The position numbers and the translations under genes were made by a program. Below, in pieces: positions 1 to 12,449 of a DNA stretch of 64,000 bases (positions within the stretch are counted from its first letter, which is position 1; every line of letters begins with the position of its first letter). This DNA is from Mermis nigrescens (Eukaryota; Nematoda; Enoplea; Mermithida; Mermithidae), in NCBI GenBank assembly GCA_036768485.1, contig JAVLUZ010000822.1:369557-433556 (forward strand), written 5' to 3'. Below the pieces are notes generated by a model, which was given only the letters and a program-made list of their open reading frames with translations, did no database searches and was not told where the DNA came from.

Positions 1-470
<470 letters not shown>

Positions 471-582
471 TACTCATAGTACGACCCTGCCCTACCCCTT
501 ATATGTACCTATGCATATATTCTTGCTTGTAGATATGCACGTCACGCGTTAATATTTGCTCGGATTACAAGATATAACAGAA

Positions 583-824
583 CATGGGCATCGGGGGATC
601 CAGACCCCAGAATTCTCATCTCCCCCCCCAAAAAAAAATCCGCTAGACCCCCAGAAATTGATTTTCAGAATTTTTTGTTTTTCTGCGGTTTTTTGATACT
701 AATGGATAGCTCATTGAGAGACGCGAGAAAACGGTGTTTTTTTCGCTCTACCATATATTATCAGGCACTTTTTGACTTTGAAAAATGTTGGACCCCTATA
801 GAATTTTTGAGCTGCCCATGTATG
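583..824. mobile_element. hAT-like MITE, family d (diverged)
   Basis: Resembles the family-d copies at 29375, 37671 and 44953 in inverse orientation. It keeps the C-rich stretch, the phrase TTTTTCTGCGGTTTTTTGATAC, and a final GCTGCCCATGTATGG edge. No target duplication is readable, so this is an old copy. Nothing coding. Confidence 0.6.
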
Positions 825-832
825 GATTTAAC

Positions 833-1102
833 TCTCTGACTTGGATGCGTTTTTCAATGTGCTTTCACTTTGCACTTTTTAGGCTTATTATTCTATTTGT
901 TCTGATAGACGTAGCTGTCTGCTACCAAGCAAGCTAGAAATGCTCGTCTATATGAATTGCAATTTAAAATATGTCAATTTTGATTATTAACTAGAAATTT
1001 GCACCAATCTGACATAGTGAAATAAAGATTTGAATTAGCAAGATCTGTGGTTTGCTTGAAATTGAGTTTGAAGGTAAATCTGCCCAAAACATTATCAATT
1101 TT
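833..1102. other. no feature recognised
   Basis: AT-rich single-copy-looking sequence. I see no open frame, splice-linked exon or known repeat here. Confidence 0.5.
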
Positions 1103-1732
<630 letters not shown>

Positions 1733-1966
1733 ACCTTATATTTTGGGACATGTTCGCCGGAGCACCAAATAAAGTGCATTTTCTGACGTTTTCGAACATG
1801 CTCTGTAAAAATTTTATTTTATCAATAATTTTTGAAAAATTATTTTCTTTTCAGCCGCGCTTCTTGCATTTCCTTACCTTTCCAAAATTATTTTTGTGCT
1901 ATGGGGAGGAGCGGCCGCCCCTCGCCCTCTGCGTACGCCCATGTACTCGTACATATGTATGGTTGA

Positions 1967-2708
1967 CACTGTTTTTTTTGTACGAGACAAAGATTTTGAG
2001 GCTCGTACAAAGATTTTCGGAGCCATCTTTGTACAATGTACAAAGACTTTTGGGGCAAAGTAATAGTAATTTTAACGTTTTTTGGAGTATTTTTTAGCAA
2101 AATTTCTAAAAATTTTCGGCGCTTCGCGCCGAGTATCATAATTACATTCTATTTAGCTCCAAGCGCGGGCATTTAACACTCCAAAATCTATCTGTAAGCA
2201 TCTTTGTACAGATTGAAGCATCTTTTACATCTATTTCCACTGTTTTATAAAGATTTTATGCAGAAAAAAGAACTATCAAACAACTTTGCACTGTTTTCTG
2301 CCGTTTGAAGATAAAATCGACTCTTTTATCTTTGCGTTGCATTAAATTCATAAGCCAATTCGTGTCTATTATGAGATTCAGTCAGCACATTGCAACCGCT
2401 TATTATTTATAATTGTGTAACACAAGTTATTTTAACCTACTGAGTCGAATTTTATGTGTAATTTCAACCTAAGACTCATGAAGATTTTGACGTTTCGGGC
2501 CGAACTAATATAACCAGCTGAATTTAGGACAAAGTTACACCTTTTGCGAAGCGTGCGGTTCACGGATAACAATCTAGTAGTATGTAAAAATGTGTACATT
2601 CAATTGCATATCTATACTTTATATGTACAAAAAAATTTTCGCTCGTACAAAGACTTTTCCGGAGATCTTTGTACATGTACAAAGAGGCTCGTACAAAAAA
2701 AAACAGTG
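1967..2708 (+). mobile_element. hAT-like non-autonomous element related to family a
   Basis: Starts CACTGTTTTTTTTGTACGAG and ends with its near reverse complement, CTCGTACAAA...CAGTG. Subterminal TGTACAAAGACTTTT boxes are like those of family a. Flanks ATGGTTGA and ATGCTGTA match at 5 of 8 positions, compatible with an eroded 8-bp target duplication. No transposase frame remains in its 742 bp. Related fragments occur near 10080, 56790 and 62285. Confidence 0.6.
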
Positions 2709-2856
2709 ATGCTGTAAACATTTTAGATTGCAAATTATAATCAATTTTAATAACATAGATATGTAAGTTTATTACAATGAATAAAATACGTTAAATTACA
2801 CACGCCTGTCGGCTTAATTTCCAGCGCGTTAACTGCGTCTCTTTACATCGAGAAAC

Positions 2857-3064
2857 ATGGCGAAGGAAATAGACATCGAATCGCAAGTAGCTAGCATGCC
2901 CGACGATCATTACGAATCGATTTTGAAAGAATTGGTCGAAAAGCCGAGCGTTTGCGCGACGGCCCGGGCGCCCGGCGACGATGCTTCAGATCGCGATCGT
3001 TTGGTTTACGAGCTGAGGAAGAAGGCCGACGCCGAACGTCAACTCGACGACGAATTATTCGCAA
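2857..3064 (+). CDS. Gene 1 exon 1 (start of unrecognised 1,337-aa protein)
   Basis: First coding exon. The ATG sits in a strong context (AAACATGG) and opens a 69-codon frame starting MAKEIDIESQVASMPDDHYE. The segment is acidic and helical-looking, and ends in a charged stretch (LRKKADAERQLDDELF) that could form a short coiled coil. The donor CAA|GTAGGT leaves one base, which joins exon 2 in frame. I do not recognise a domain. A shared frame through all later junctions is the main reason to treat these exons as one gene. A second GT four bases downstream is a possible alternative donor. Confidence 0.75.
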
Positions 3065-3084
3065 GTAGGTATCGTATCTACATA

Positions 3085-3260
3085 CATGTAACAGGGGGAT
3101 AGGGAATTCTTTATCCAAAGTCGGTCCATCCCCATCACCCAAAGTCAGAAAATTTTGACCCCTCCCTTTAATTTTCGGTGAAAACTTGCGTTTTTGGCAA
3201 TTTTTAGGTGTTTTTTTTGACGATTTTGGACCCAAATTGGAGATTATTTGTCTGGGGTGA
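3085..3260. mobile_element. truncated family-b hAT MITE in intron 1
   Basis: Begins CATACATGTAACAGGGGGAT and continues with the phrase 'cccaaagtcagaaaattttgac', the inverse of the family-b right half. The other terminus is missing. Not coding. Confidence 0.55.
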
Positions 3261-3379
3261 AAAACTAATATTTTTTAGAATTTTCAAAAATTGATCAAAG
3301 TTACAGCAAATTGTAAAAAATTTTGCATTTTACGGGGGGCATTCATGCAAACCTGATTTTGTTTTTTCGAAATTCACTT

Positions 3380-3730
3380 TTTTGCGAAATATCCCTTATT
3401 GAAGCTTGTGCTGTCCTAAATGTTTTACGCCGTAGTCACAAGTTGGACAAGAAAAAGTTGCTTAAAAGTCGTGAATCGACATTCTTATAGCGTAGCAGAG
3501 CTGGATGGAAGACTTGGATAACTAAACTGTTCTTAGGTGGTGTAAATCCAAGAACTACTTACGAAGTAATGTGCTCTTTCACTTACAACTCGGGAATCTC
3601 CAAAATTTCGCACTTATAATATATAGGTGAATTGGCGTTAAAAGGATCTCTTTAAACTTCAAAATGCTTGCCATTAGCTGAAATGCTAATTTTAAATGAT
3701 TTTTCTGTAGATGTGACAATCACATTGCAT
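3380..3730. repeat. interspersed repeat, pair member with 19770-20110
   Basis: About 350 bp is clearly similar to 19770-20110 in the same orientation. Shared phrases include 'aagcttgtgctgtcctaaat', 'attcttatagcgtagcagag' and 'gatgtg..aa.cacat'. No termini, target duplication or open frame were identified, so the class is unknown. The rest of intron 1 up to 4000 shows nothing else. Confidence 0.7.
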
Positions 3731-3999
3731 TAGAGAAATGTTTTTTTACAAAGTGCGAAAAAAAGAAGCAGGATGAAGTCTGTAAGATCAAAAGATCAAA
3801 AAATGACTACAATGACTATGGTTCAATACTTGTTAGTGCAATGTTGTTACTCGCAAAACTTTTTATATGACAAAACGTCTTACAAACAGTGAAAATTATA
3901 GCACCTTGGGCAAAATTTATAGCAGTGAACAATATATTTCTAGCCAGGATACTTCAGCAGACTAGTGGACAACAAATAGATAAATATAAATTAAATATG

Positions 4000-4112
4000 C
4001 CGAAATTTTATTTCAACCCTCGGCGCCTCGGCGTCCTTTAGCTTTACCATTGGCGCCGAAGCCGAGGCTCCTAAAAAAACGCCGAGCCTTGCCGAGGCCG
4101 AGGCCTCGGTCC
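4000..4112. repeat. GC-rich gccgaggc block
   Basis: A GC-rich island in an AT-rich intron, built from GCCGAGGC repeats and closing with CTCGGTCCGATCACTGATG. The CGATCACT edge links it to the CCGGGG blocks at 1-104, 54862 and 57435. The short minus-strand frame over it is not credible as a gene. From 4113 to 4848 I see no feature. Confidence 0.55.
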
Positions 4113-4848
4113 GATCACTGATGCCTGACAGTGTCGGTCTGTCTGAACTCAAGCGAAGAGTGAAGCCCTCAACCCGCCTATGCATATGTAATATATTTAC
4201 ATGTGCGATGCCTGAATGTTTCTAGCGTTATTGAATTCAGCTGTAGAATTGATTAGTTTTTTCGCACAGAACTATATTTTTTACAGATTTTGTACAGAGA
4301 TTTGAACTTGTACAGACATAGACGTTTTACTGGCAATTTTACCGGAAAATTCACAAAATTATTTGCTTTTCAGGCAAAATGTCGTGTTTTTAATACTTAC
4401 TCTCTTTAGGGCTCTTTGTAACGGATGTAACGTTTGTAAAAATGTCATCTTTGAAGTTTTCACGCCGTAATAACTTTTAAGAACATTATTGTAGCTTTGT
4501 ATTTCGAACCTTTTCGCGTTTCCCTTGAATTCCCTCTGTGCCCTCGTTTCTTATGACGCACACTATAAGCTTTAAAAAATGATAATTTGTGCAAAAAACG
4601 GATGTGGATGGATGGATTTTAATTTTTTTGTTCTTCCCTTAGGATATTTCTCTTATGGAAAACATCAATAAAGTGCATATTTTGATTTATTAGGTCGTTC
4701 TTGTTTGAACACCAGCTTCTCACAAAATCTTGCACTCTCGTCCGATGGAACGAATTTTTTAGCGCGTATTACATTTAATTTAGTAATTTTTGATTAAAAC
4801 GCTTTCTGTGAGAGTATGTCTTATATGTTTTTATAAACTTTTTTGCAG

Positions 4849-4907
4849 ATACCACTTATTCCAACGTCATGTTTGACGCGAAGAAGCTGAAAAAATGCAC
4901 AAGTCAC
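4849..4907 (+). CDS. Gene 1 exon 2
   Basis: A 59-bp exon behind a good acceptor (TTTTTTGCAG) and before a consensus donor (CAC|GTAAGT). The first two bases complete an Asn codon with the base left by exon 1, giving TTYSNVMFDAKKLKKCTSH. It ends on a codon boundary. Too short to stand alone; support comes from both splice sites and the frame match on each side. Confidence 0.75.
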
Positions 4908-5028
4908 GTAAGTATTCTTTTCTAGCGTTTTCAATTGCGGGAAAGATGATGCAAACCGACTTAAATTTTGTATGCAATAATCGATTTTCAGTGAAAGAGA
5001 TGCTTATTTAATTTTCTTTATCGATAGC

Positions 5029-5239
5029 CATACATGTAAGAGGAGGGATGGGGGATCCATCACCCAAAGTTGGTCGTCCCTCCAACCCCCCCCCCGAAAC
5101 CAGAAAATTTCCGACCCTGTCCTCGATTTTTTAAAAAAATTAAATTTTCGGTCCTTTCTATTTAAAAATTGGAGATGGCTTATCCCTCCTAAAAATGGCC
5201 GCGGATCCTCACCCGAAATTTCGAATCGTTACATGTATG
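5029..5239 (-). mobile_element. hAT MITE family b, intact
   Basis: This 211-bp copy is bounded by CATACATGTAAG and its inverse GTTACATGTATG. It is flanked by the exact 8-bp duplication TCGATAGC at 5021-5028 and 5240-5247. It has no coding capacity. It shows the true boundaries of family b, which has many damaged copies elsewhere. Confidence 0.9.
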
Positions 5240-5673
5240 TCGATAGCTTAATTGTAATTGCGATGCTGAGTAAAGCTAACTTGGAGAATGTCAATTTTAA
5301 AAAATGTTGATAATTATTTTGTATTTGATGCTTTTTCTCTTATGCTTATTAAAATAATACGCCTGCGGCGAGGCTGGACGAAATTTTGCAGCATGGCGGT
5401 TTGCAGATTGATAATTTTATAATAATTCTTTATTTCTGTAAGTTTCTTCTTCTTTCCGATATCTTTACTTTCGTTTATTTAGTCGTATTTATTGACTTTT
5501 CAAATATGTACTTAGTTTGTTCCTTGACTTGATTTTTTGATTTCAATGTCAACTTGTCAACCTTCGAGGTTTGATGGTGTGGAATTTATCGTGATGAATT
5601 TTCGGATTGATTTCGATTAGACGATTTATTTTTTTACCTTGTGTCATGCATTTGCATATCCTTCTTCTTTTAG

Positions 5674-5760
5674 GAATCCTATAAACCGTTCGAGAGCAGC
5701 AAGTCCTCAAACTTCACATCGGTGCACGTGGACGCGGCTGTCAAATTTCCTATTTTTCAA
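5674..5760 (+). CDS. Gene 1 exon 3
   Basis: An 87-bp, 29-codon exon with both ends on codon boundaries, between acceptor CTTTTAG and donor CAA|GTACAT. It encodes ESYKPFESSKSSNFTSVHVD followed by AAVKFPIFQ. Being a multiple of three, it could be skipped without a frameshift. Codons are more GC-rich than the flanking intron. Confidence 0.75.
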
Positions 5761-5858
5761 GTACATATTTTATTGTACTTATTTTTAAATGTGTATTTAA
5801 TCCAATATTATATATTTAATGATTAGTATTTGGTAAGGCGATACTACATATTTATGAT

Positions 5859-6207
5859 CATCCATGATATTGGGGGTGTTCATCTCATAGAAAAGTTTTC
5901 ATTCTCCCCAGAAACTTTATCGCGCCCTCCTCAGAATTTGCGATTTTCCGAAATTTTCCGGAAAAATCGTATAAAAGGTGCTGTTTTTAGTGGCTTTACC
6001 TACTTATTCACTCATTGTCAAACTTTCGAACAATATTTCGTTCAATTTGCTCGAATTTTTCTGATTTTCTCGAAATTTTTATGTTTTCATGCTCTTTAAG
6101 GATAGAGCATAGTCAGAAACACCGAAAAATGATGTTGTGTACGCACATTTTTGAGTATAAGAAGGCATTTCAAAATCCCCCCGGAATTTCCATGCTGTGC
6201 ATGTTTG
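5859..6207 (-). mobile_element. hAT MITE family c
   Basis: Runs from CATCCATGATATTGGGGG to GTGCATGTTTG, the two typical ends of family c. The flanks TTTATGAT and TTGATGAG agree at 6 of 8 positions, an eroded hAT target duplication. Small frames inside are not conserved between copies. Confidence 0.75.
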
Positions 6208-6786
6208 TTGATGAGTATAATTGTAAGTCTTATTATTTTATGTAATTATGCATTTCCATCATTTCTCCTCGTTAGTCAGTTGCGCTTTCAATAGAATTTA
6301 TCCCTGATTAAAGTCTTTCTTCTCCCTTTACCCACAATTACCCCAAATTTTGAATTTAATTTTTTTCCGAAATTTTGCTGTCACATTTTAGCTTCTGTTT
6401 TGACTTCATTGATTTTTATCATAAATTTCGCGTTCCTTCCAGATAAAACGAAGGCACTTGAACATTCCATTTCGGACATTTTCAAATAATCAATAAGTAG
6501 GTATCTGAGAGGTTTATACATACAAAAGTGACAAAGATGACAAACATGTAAAAATTAAAATATGAGTGAAATACGAAGAAAAATACATTTTATAGCGCAG
6601 TCAATGTGCAGACTTGTCATCTGCCTCAATGCTTGAACGTTTTTTTGAATCCCATGACAAATTTTAGGACAACATTTGTTCTTCAGCTTATAAGCTAATC
6701 AGTTTTTTACGACATTTACTCAACAAACAAGTAGGTACAACTTTTCAAATTCAAGAAATCTCGCTAAAACAGGTACATACATACTA
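6208..6786. other. no feature recognised
   Basis: AT-rich intronic DNA of gene 1 without a recognised repeat, exon or RNA gene. Confidence 0.45.
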
Positions 6787-7553
6787 CGGTTTTTTTATAT
6801 TCGGTCAAGTTTTTTTCCGATGTACAAAGACTTTTTGGAACCGTCTTTGTACATGTACAAAGATTTTTAGGGAATGCAAAAATTGTAAAAAAAGTCTAAA
6901 ATACTTAAAACGCGCCCAAATGAGTAATTGTGTGTTCTATACTTAGGTGCTCAAGGGCCAAGTTTCAGGGAGGGGGTGAAAATCAAAAAATTTGAGATGG
7001 CTAAGTTATTCGTAAAAAACGAGTCTACATTGAAGGAAAGATGATATCACTTTCAATTATCGTTTTCGAGCATTTATGGCAAGGAAAATAGCTATAAATC
7101 CTTTTGAGACTCAGAAAAAGGCATGGTGTACATATGTTTTTTTAACCCAAAAAAGGCTGTATAGCTAGTTTTATCAGCCCAAAAAAAGCTACATAGCAAT
7201 GTTTTTTCTGGCCAAGATGACCGTATAGCTATCAGTTTTTAAAGCTCAGGGGGAGTAATACCCCTCTCACCCCTCCCTATGCCCATGTATGGTTTTATAT
7301 ATCTTTATAATGGCAGAAATTGCATTTAGACAAGGAAAAATACTAAATTTTTCGGCGCTTAGCGCCGGTTTTAGACAATTTTTAGTATTTTTTCGTCAAA
7401 ATACACGACCTAAGGTCGAAAGACCTTGTTTTACCGCACTGAAAGCGCTACTGTACCATATTTTAGTACACAGAGATTTGCATGTACAAAATGTACTAAG
7501 ACTTTTGGGGACCATCTTTGTACACGTACAAAGGCACCTTGTACAAAAAACTG
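6787..7553 (+). mobile_element. hAT MITE family a, split by a family-j insertion
   Basis: The outer parts match family a: a 5' GATGTACAAAGACTTTTTGG box, then TGAGTAATTGTGTGTTCTATA, and a 3' CCTTGTACAAAAAACTG end. The middle (6942-7291) is an inserted family-j element. The terminal CAGTG is eroded on the left. Confidence 0.8.
6942..7291 (+). mobile_element. hAT MITE family j inserted in family a
   Basis: A 350-bp insertion. Its right part has the family-j signature of 'gtaatacccctctcacccc' followed by CCCATGTATG. Flanks GTTCTATA and GTTTTATA differ at one base. Other family-a copies read straight through as GTTCTATATATC, so the empty site is documented within the window. Confidence 0.85.
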
Positions 7554-7735
7554 GTACGTACAAATTTTTCAGTTTTAATCGAAAATTAAAAATTCACATA
7601 TCCTTTCAGAAAATATTTGGCCAGAAACTGTTCTTTTACGCAATGTCCGTAGACTCATGTGATAGCTTAAAATGTGTGAATGGAAAGGCTCATAATCATG
7701 TGTGAGAGCTAGTCGTAGCCGACTATAGAAAAAAG

Positions 7736-8025
7736 CATGGAAATTTTGGTGGGGAATGAATTCCCGTTTTGGGTCAAAAAATGGCAGGTTTGCGTTAAAA
7801 ACACCGTCTTTCGGTGTTTCTGACGATTTTCTCTCATTTTAAAGCAAACAAAACATTAAAAAATTCGGAAAAATAAAAAAGTCGAATAAATTGAACAAAA
7901 TATAGTCATAACATGAGATATGGCGCGATTGACACTTTTTAAGCAGATAGATAGCTAAAAACGCGTAAAAAACACATTTTCTACAAATTTTCAGCAAACG
8001 GGGTAAACCCCCATGATCACGTATG
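7736..8025 (+). mobile_element. family-c MITE, 5' truncated
   Basis: Starts inside the family-c terminus at CATGGAAATTT. It contains the 'cggtgtttctgacgat' phrase and ends CCCCATGATCACGTATG. The usual 13-bp GGCGC hairpin is lost. Not coding. Confidence 0.6.
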
Positions 8026-8039
8026 ACTCTAAATCCGGT

Positions 8040-8620
8040 TCTGGTCCCCGGTTATGGGGTGGGGGGGGGGTAAATGACCTTCCATTTTTTGGCCGGAACG
8101 GCCAAAAACATCTAAAAACGTCCGAAAAATTCAACCTTTCCAAAAATCGGGGTCAAACATTTCCTGACTTATGGGCTTATATAAATTGAGGCCTCCGTTC
8201 CCATTGATACTGACTGCCCAATACTTTAATTGGTTGTCCTTTGACAAAGTGGTTGTTTAATGATCGATTGGTTAATTATTAGTTGTTTGATTGGTTATCG
8301 ATTACTGATTAATTAGTCGTTGGTTGTTTAATTTAAGTGATTAGTTAATTCTCAAATGATTTCCACGTATTTTTTAGATTCATATTACTTTTTCTCGTTG
8401 ATTGATAGATTTTGAAGTTGTTTTTGTGTATTTTCTCCATTTTCCTTCAATTTGTCCGGCATTTCAAAATAAACCATTGATACTGGCAAGCCGTGCCATT
8501 GATACCAACCCGGCCCCCATTGATACCAGGTTGAATGAAGTTGTACGGTTTGTCCATGTATGCTGATGGGGATGGGGACAACCAACTCTGGGTGGGGAAC
8601 TCTCATCCCCCTCTTACATG
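8040..8620. repeat. family-b remnant and low-complexity TTGGTT DNA
   Basis: 8040-8180 is a family-b remnant ('ggccaaaaacatctaaaaac' and 'ggggtcaaacatttcctgac'). 8220-8345 is rich in TTGGTT/TTAATTA words. 8478-8560 carries 'cccggcccccattgatacc', which also occurs near 39570 where a family-o element has inserted. Confidence 0.5.
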
Positions 8621-8737
8621 TATATATGCCCAAGACTTACAAATTTTGCCAGAGAACAATTGAACTAAAGCCTAAAACGCTTAAAAGCAATGACGTATAT
8701 GTATAAATAAAATGTGCATTTTTTACCGTCGAATAAG

Positions 8738-8955
8738 GGTAACGTGTGTTCGAAAAATGAGAGGTCACGAAGCGAAAACGAATATCTACCTTGTCATCGC
8801 GAATCGGACGAGCAGCAGCTGAATACTGTAGTCGACGACTGTTCAGCCGACCAGCAGTTCGTCAGTTCGTACGAAAATTCGCTTTTTACGACTAGTCAAG
8901 AGGCGAGGGAATCGCCTAATTTGTTTGACTTGATCGGAGATGATTTCAGAACGAA
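8738..8955 (+). CDS. Gene 1 exon 4
   Basis: A 218-bp exon after acceptor TTTTTTACCGTCGAATAAG and before donor CGAA|GTAATT. The frame continues exactly from exon 3 and encodes a polar segment from GNVCSKNERSRSENEYLPCH to SPNLFDLIGDDFRT. It is rich in Ser, Glu, Asp and Gln. Two bases carry over to exon 5. The acceptor is weaker than the others, so the exact 5' edge is the least certain part. Confidence 0.7.
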
Positions 8956-9043
8956 GTAATTTTTGATTCAGCAAATATTAATTTCGTTCTTTCCCAATTT
9001 CGATGAGAAAATTAAAAATCTCAACTTTTACGAGGAAGATGGA

Positions 9044-9212
9044 CAGGCACGTATCTTTGGGGGGAATGGGAGGGGGGTTCGGACTTTCCCAAAATTCAGA
9101 AAAATCAGAAAAATAGGACTTTTCAAACGTTATTTTGTTCTATTTGGCCTTTTTGGGCTTAGTCCCCCAAAAATTGGTGTTGCTCCCAATAGGACGGCCA
9201 GCTTCGTGCCTG
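9044..9212 (+). mobile_element. hAT MITE family o
   Basis: This 169-bp element has ends CAGGCACGTATCTTTGG and GCTTCGTGCCTG. Flanks AAGATGGA and ATGACGGA agree at 6 of 8. It lies just downstream of exon 4. Sister copies are at 39593 and 45965. Confidence 0.8.
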
Positions 9213-9309
9213 ATGACGGACGATCGATTTAGGGTAGGGGATCCCATGCTTCCTCTTATATATGACATATAATGCTATCATACCGAACTGAATCAGCGTC
9301 TTTTTAACA

Positions 9310-9365
9310 CGACCCTCATTAGCACCAGTGCTAATGGAAATTTTTCCATCAGCACGCTAATTTTA
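9310..9365. repeat. small palindrome ATTAGCACCAGTGCTAAT
   Basis: A perfect short palindrome followed by a related CAGCACGCTAAT. A similar TTAGCAC cluster lies at 10390-10470, suggesting a small dispersed element. No terminator or RNA role can be shown. Confidence 0.45.
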
Positions 9366-9566
9366 TACCTGTATAATACCCACGTATACATATATGTAGT
9401 GTCAGTAATGCGGGTCCTTTCGTTTTTTAATTTAGCTATTGAAGAATGCCATGATATTCTGCAAATCAATGGTTTTTTGATCGATATTTTTCTTGATTAG
9501 AGCAAATCAAGAAATTTCTTGCCTAAATCACGTACTCAATCAACTTAGAAACTGACACCTTTGTAC

Positions 9567-10002
9567 CAGTGTTTTTTTGTACTCGGAAAAGATTTTTCCC
9601 GATGTACAAAAGACTTTTCGGGACCGTCTTTGTGCATGTACAAAGATTTTTGGGTAGACAAAAATTGCAAAAAGGTATAAAATTCGCAAAAATCTTCGGC
9701 GCGTCGCGCCGAAATGAGTAATTGTGTGTTCTTTATAATGGCAGAAATTGCATTTCAAAAGTAAAAATGTCGAATTTTTCGGCGCTTCGCACCGTTTTAA
9801 GACGATTCTTAGTGATTTTTGCCCTCAGAAACAGAAATTAGCTGGAATACACTACCAAAAGTCGAATAACTCTGTTTTTACCACACTAAAATTGCTACTG
9901 TACCATATTATAGTACCTAAAACTTCGTGTGTACCAAATGTACAAAGAGTTTTGGGGACCATCTTTGTACATGTACAAAAGGACTTTGTACAAAAAACAC
10001 TG
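9567..10002 (+). mobile_element. hAT MITE family a, intact with exact target duplication
   Basis: A 436-bp copy from CAGTGTTTTTTTGTAC to GTACAAAAAACACTG, flanked by exact CTTTGTAC duplications (9559-9566 and 10003-10010). Two GGCGC-type hairpin boxes (about 9698 and 9778) sit near the middle. It has no transposase frame, so it must have been moved by an enzyme encoded elsewhere. Confidence 0.93.
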
Positions 10003-10389
10003 CTTTGTACCTGTGTACATATTACAACATTAGAGATGATAATGCGGTCGGTTTATTAATTTGATATAAAAACAGACGAAACTGCGCTTATGAATTGAAT
10101 GTTAAATGAACATAAAGGAGCTAAGCTTGTCTTCAAATAAGAGAAAACAGTGCAACGTTGTCACAGAGTAATTATGTGCTACAAATTCGTAAGTACATAA
10201 ATAGGCGAGATGACCGATAAATCATTTAGATTGTACATGGATTGATGGTGAAGTGTTTAAATCGCGCGCTTGAGGCTAAATAAACAATAAGTATTACAAT
10301 CGGCGCTAAGCACCGAATATTTTTTGGAATTTTCGCTAAAAATACGTTAAAAAGCGTCAAAATTATTACACTCTCGTGGAATAAAACGC

Positions 10390-10470
10390 CATCGTATCCG
10401 TTAGCATGTCGTGCTAACGGCCGAAATTTTCATTAGCACGGTAAACTTTCATTAGCGTGGTGCTAAAAAA
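10390..10470. repeat. TTAGCAC inverted-repeat cluster
   Basis: Contains CCGTTAGCATGTCGTGCTAACGG, a near-perfect palindrome, followed by two more CATTAGC words. Related to the palindrome at 9310-9365. Function unknown. Confidence 0.4.
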
Positions 10471-10663
10471 CCATGAACTGATCTTAAATATTTTATTGCA
10501 AATACGACATACGTACGATACTTTACACGGAAGGCGAAATAAAATAAGGAAAAACTTGTATCCAGTAAATAAAACGAAAGAACTATAGCCAAAGGAGATT
10601 ATTGTTTATAATAATTTTTTTAATGATCATTTTTGGCATAATTGTTTACACTTCGTAATTCAG

Positions 10664-10896
10664 ATTTATGTCAAACGGTCCCAAACCGGGCCATTTTAAT
10701 GAAGACGATGCTAATGCAGTGGAGGTGGCTAGCTGCGAAGATTTACGGCAGCGGGCCACTTACATGCGCAACACGTGTCAGGGCTCAAATAACGCGAATA
10801 ACAAGCTTTTAGGTACCGTTGAGACTAAGAAAAGATCAGCCAGTCAGAAGGGCTACGATCGCGAGACGCAGTCCATCCTGAAATCACCGCTATTAT
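10664..10896 (+). CDS. Gene 1 exon 5
   Basis: A 233-bp exon with acceptor GTAATTCAG and donor TTAT|GTAAGG. One base completes a Lys codon left open by exon 4, then FMSNGPKPGHFNEDDANAVE and a polar stretch ending QSILKSPLL. It leaves one base for exon 6. Low-complexity, acidic then basic, with no recognised domain. An in-frame ATG at 10668 would allow a shorter isoform but is probably internal. Confidence 0.78.
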
Positions 10897-10949
10897 GTAA
10901 GGCTTATCATACAGATGTACAATCAGATGGAAATTATTGGGAAGTTAAT

Positions 10950-11600
10950 TAGAAATTATTTGAAAAAATATAAATTGTTAAAAAATTATAAATTTTTGAG
11001 AAAATTAAAAAAATACTGAAATTATTGAAATTATAAATTATTTAAAAAATTATAAAAATCGAAAAATTTATAAAAATTAAAAAATTAATAAATTATCAAG
11101 AAAAATTAAATTATTATTAATTATCAATATATTAATAATAATATAGAAGTTTTCAAGGTGCCTTTTAGGGATAAAATACGGTGAATACATGTTCAAAAAC
11201 ATCATTTTTCGCCTTTTCTGACGATGCTCTATCTTTCTAGCGCGTAAAAACGTTGAAAAATATCAGAAGAATATGATTAAATTTAACGGAATGTAAAAAA
11301 ACGAGTGGAACATTCAACACTTTGGGGGTGAACGAAACTCCCCAAAGACCTTTCAAAATCATTTACGGTGGCTTTCTGCGTACATGTACATATGTATATA
11401 ACGGCTCGAAATTTTGGGTGGGGGCCTTTGGCCATTTTTAAAAGGAGGGTGCTCAATTTTTGGCCAAGAACGGCCAAAAAACACCTTAAAACGGCCAAAA
11501 ATCGCAAGTTTTTCCAAAAATCAGGGGTCAAAAATTTTCTGACTCAGTGGGTATGGGAAAGAACGACCCATTTTGGGTGGGGTTCCCCCTGTTACATGTC
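10950..11600. repeat. AT-rich tract followed by family-c and family-b remnants
   Basis: 10950-11150 is a long run of AAATTAT/TTAAAAAA words with nothing coding. 11150-11370 resembles half of family c ('atcatttttcgccttttctgacgatgctc'). 11387-11598 is a family-b copy from CATATGTATATAACGGCTCG to CTGTTACATGTCTG. Confidence 0.55.
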
Positions 11601-11604
11601 TGGG

Positions 11605-12045
11605 GCCCCAGCCCTTTATAGGAGAGGGGTTAAATAACTTCCAATTTTTGGCCAAACCCGGCCAAACGACACCTATAAACGGCCATACAATTCATTTTTT
11701 TCAAAAAATCGCGGGGTCAAAATTTTTTGGCTTTATTGGGGCCTGAGGGGATGGACGGACGACTAACTTTGAAGATTTTTTCAATTTTTGCAGAAATATC
11801 CGAAATTTGAACGCTTGTCAGTTTATAAGGTTTGCTAAAGACTGCGTCGTCTGTATGCGTGCATAAAACGGTTTGATATTCTGGGTGGGCGTGAAAGGTA
11901 TTACGGCCAAAAACAACTGAAAATGACTAGAAAGGCAAAAAATATTTTGCCGAAATCCGGGGTTCTAAAATTTTCAGGCTTTGCGGGGTTGGGGGACGAC
12001 TAAGTTTGGGTGGGGGAATGTCCCCACCCCTTGTTACTTGAATGT
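11605..12045. repeat. two more damaged family-b copies
   Basis: Both carry the family-b core: a G-rich phrase, 'ggccaaaa', 'ggggtcaaaattttttggc', then 'gacgactaactttg'. They appear as a head-to-tail series with the copy at 11387, with no intact termini. Confidence 0.5.
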
Positions 12046-12238
12046 CTATATGTTAATATAGGACGTCGTCATATTTTAACAGCAAAATAAAAGAAACGAC
12101 TGCGTACTGTGTTATAAATAGGCCTTACAGGTCTTCAGAATTGTTTGTGTTCAAATTTCGCAACAAGAACTGTAATCATGACTGTTTTATTTTTTCATTG
12201 AAAAAATCCAAATAGTTTGTAATCGTTTTATTTTGTAG

Positions 12239-12410
12239 TCTCCGAAGTACAATCAAATCGACTATTGCTGCCAAATCAGTTACCAATAAGGTCTTATGGC
12301 GCCCTTTCCCCCGTTTCTCCGGACGACCCAAAGCGAACGGGGCCAGGCTTACTAGCGCACAAGAACCTAAAGCGAAATAAAAGGTCGGATGACTGCAGTT
12401 CGACCATCAG
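12239..12410 (+). CDS. Gene 1 exon 6
   Basis: A 172-bp exon with acceptor ATTTTGTAG and donor CAG|GTGCGT. The frame joins exon 5 through a Phe codon and stays open for its whole length: SEVQSNRLLLPNQLPIRSYG, then LSPVSPDDPKRTGPG and a basic KNLKRNKRS segment. No start codon is needed, so it is easily missed by simple frame searches. It precedes the longest intron but one of the gene. Confidence 0.78.
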
Positions 12411-12449
12411 GTGCGTTGCTTGACCCGAGCAATGCCTCAGAGCAGGCAT

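Noticed and set aside
2118..2135. GGCGCTTCGCGCC hairpins as bacterial-style terminators
   Set aside because: They occur within animal transposon copies in both orientations without a gene end or consistent T-run.
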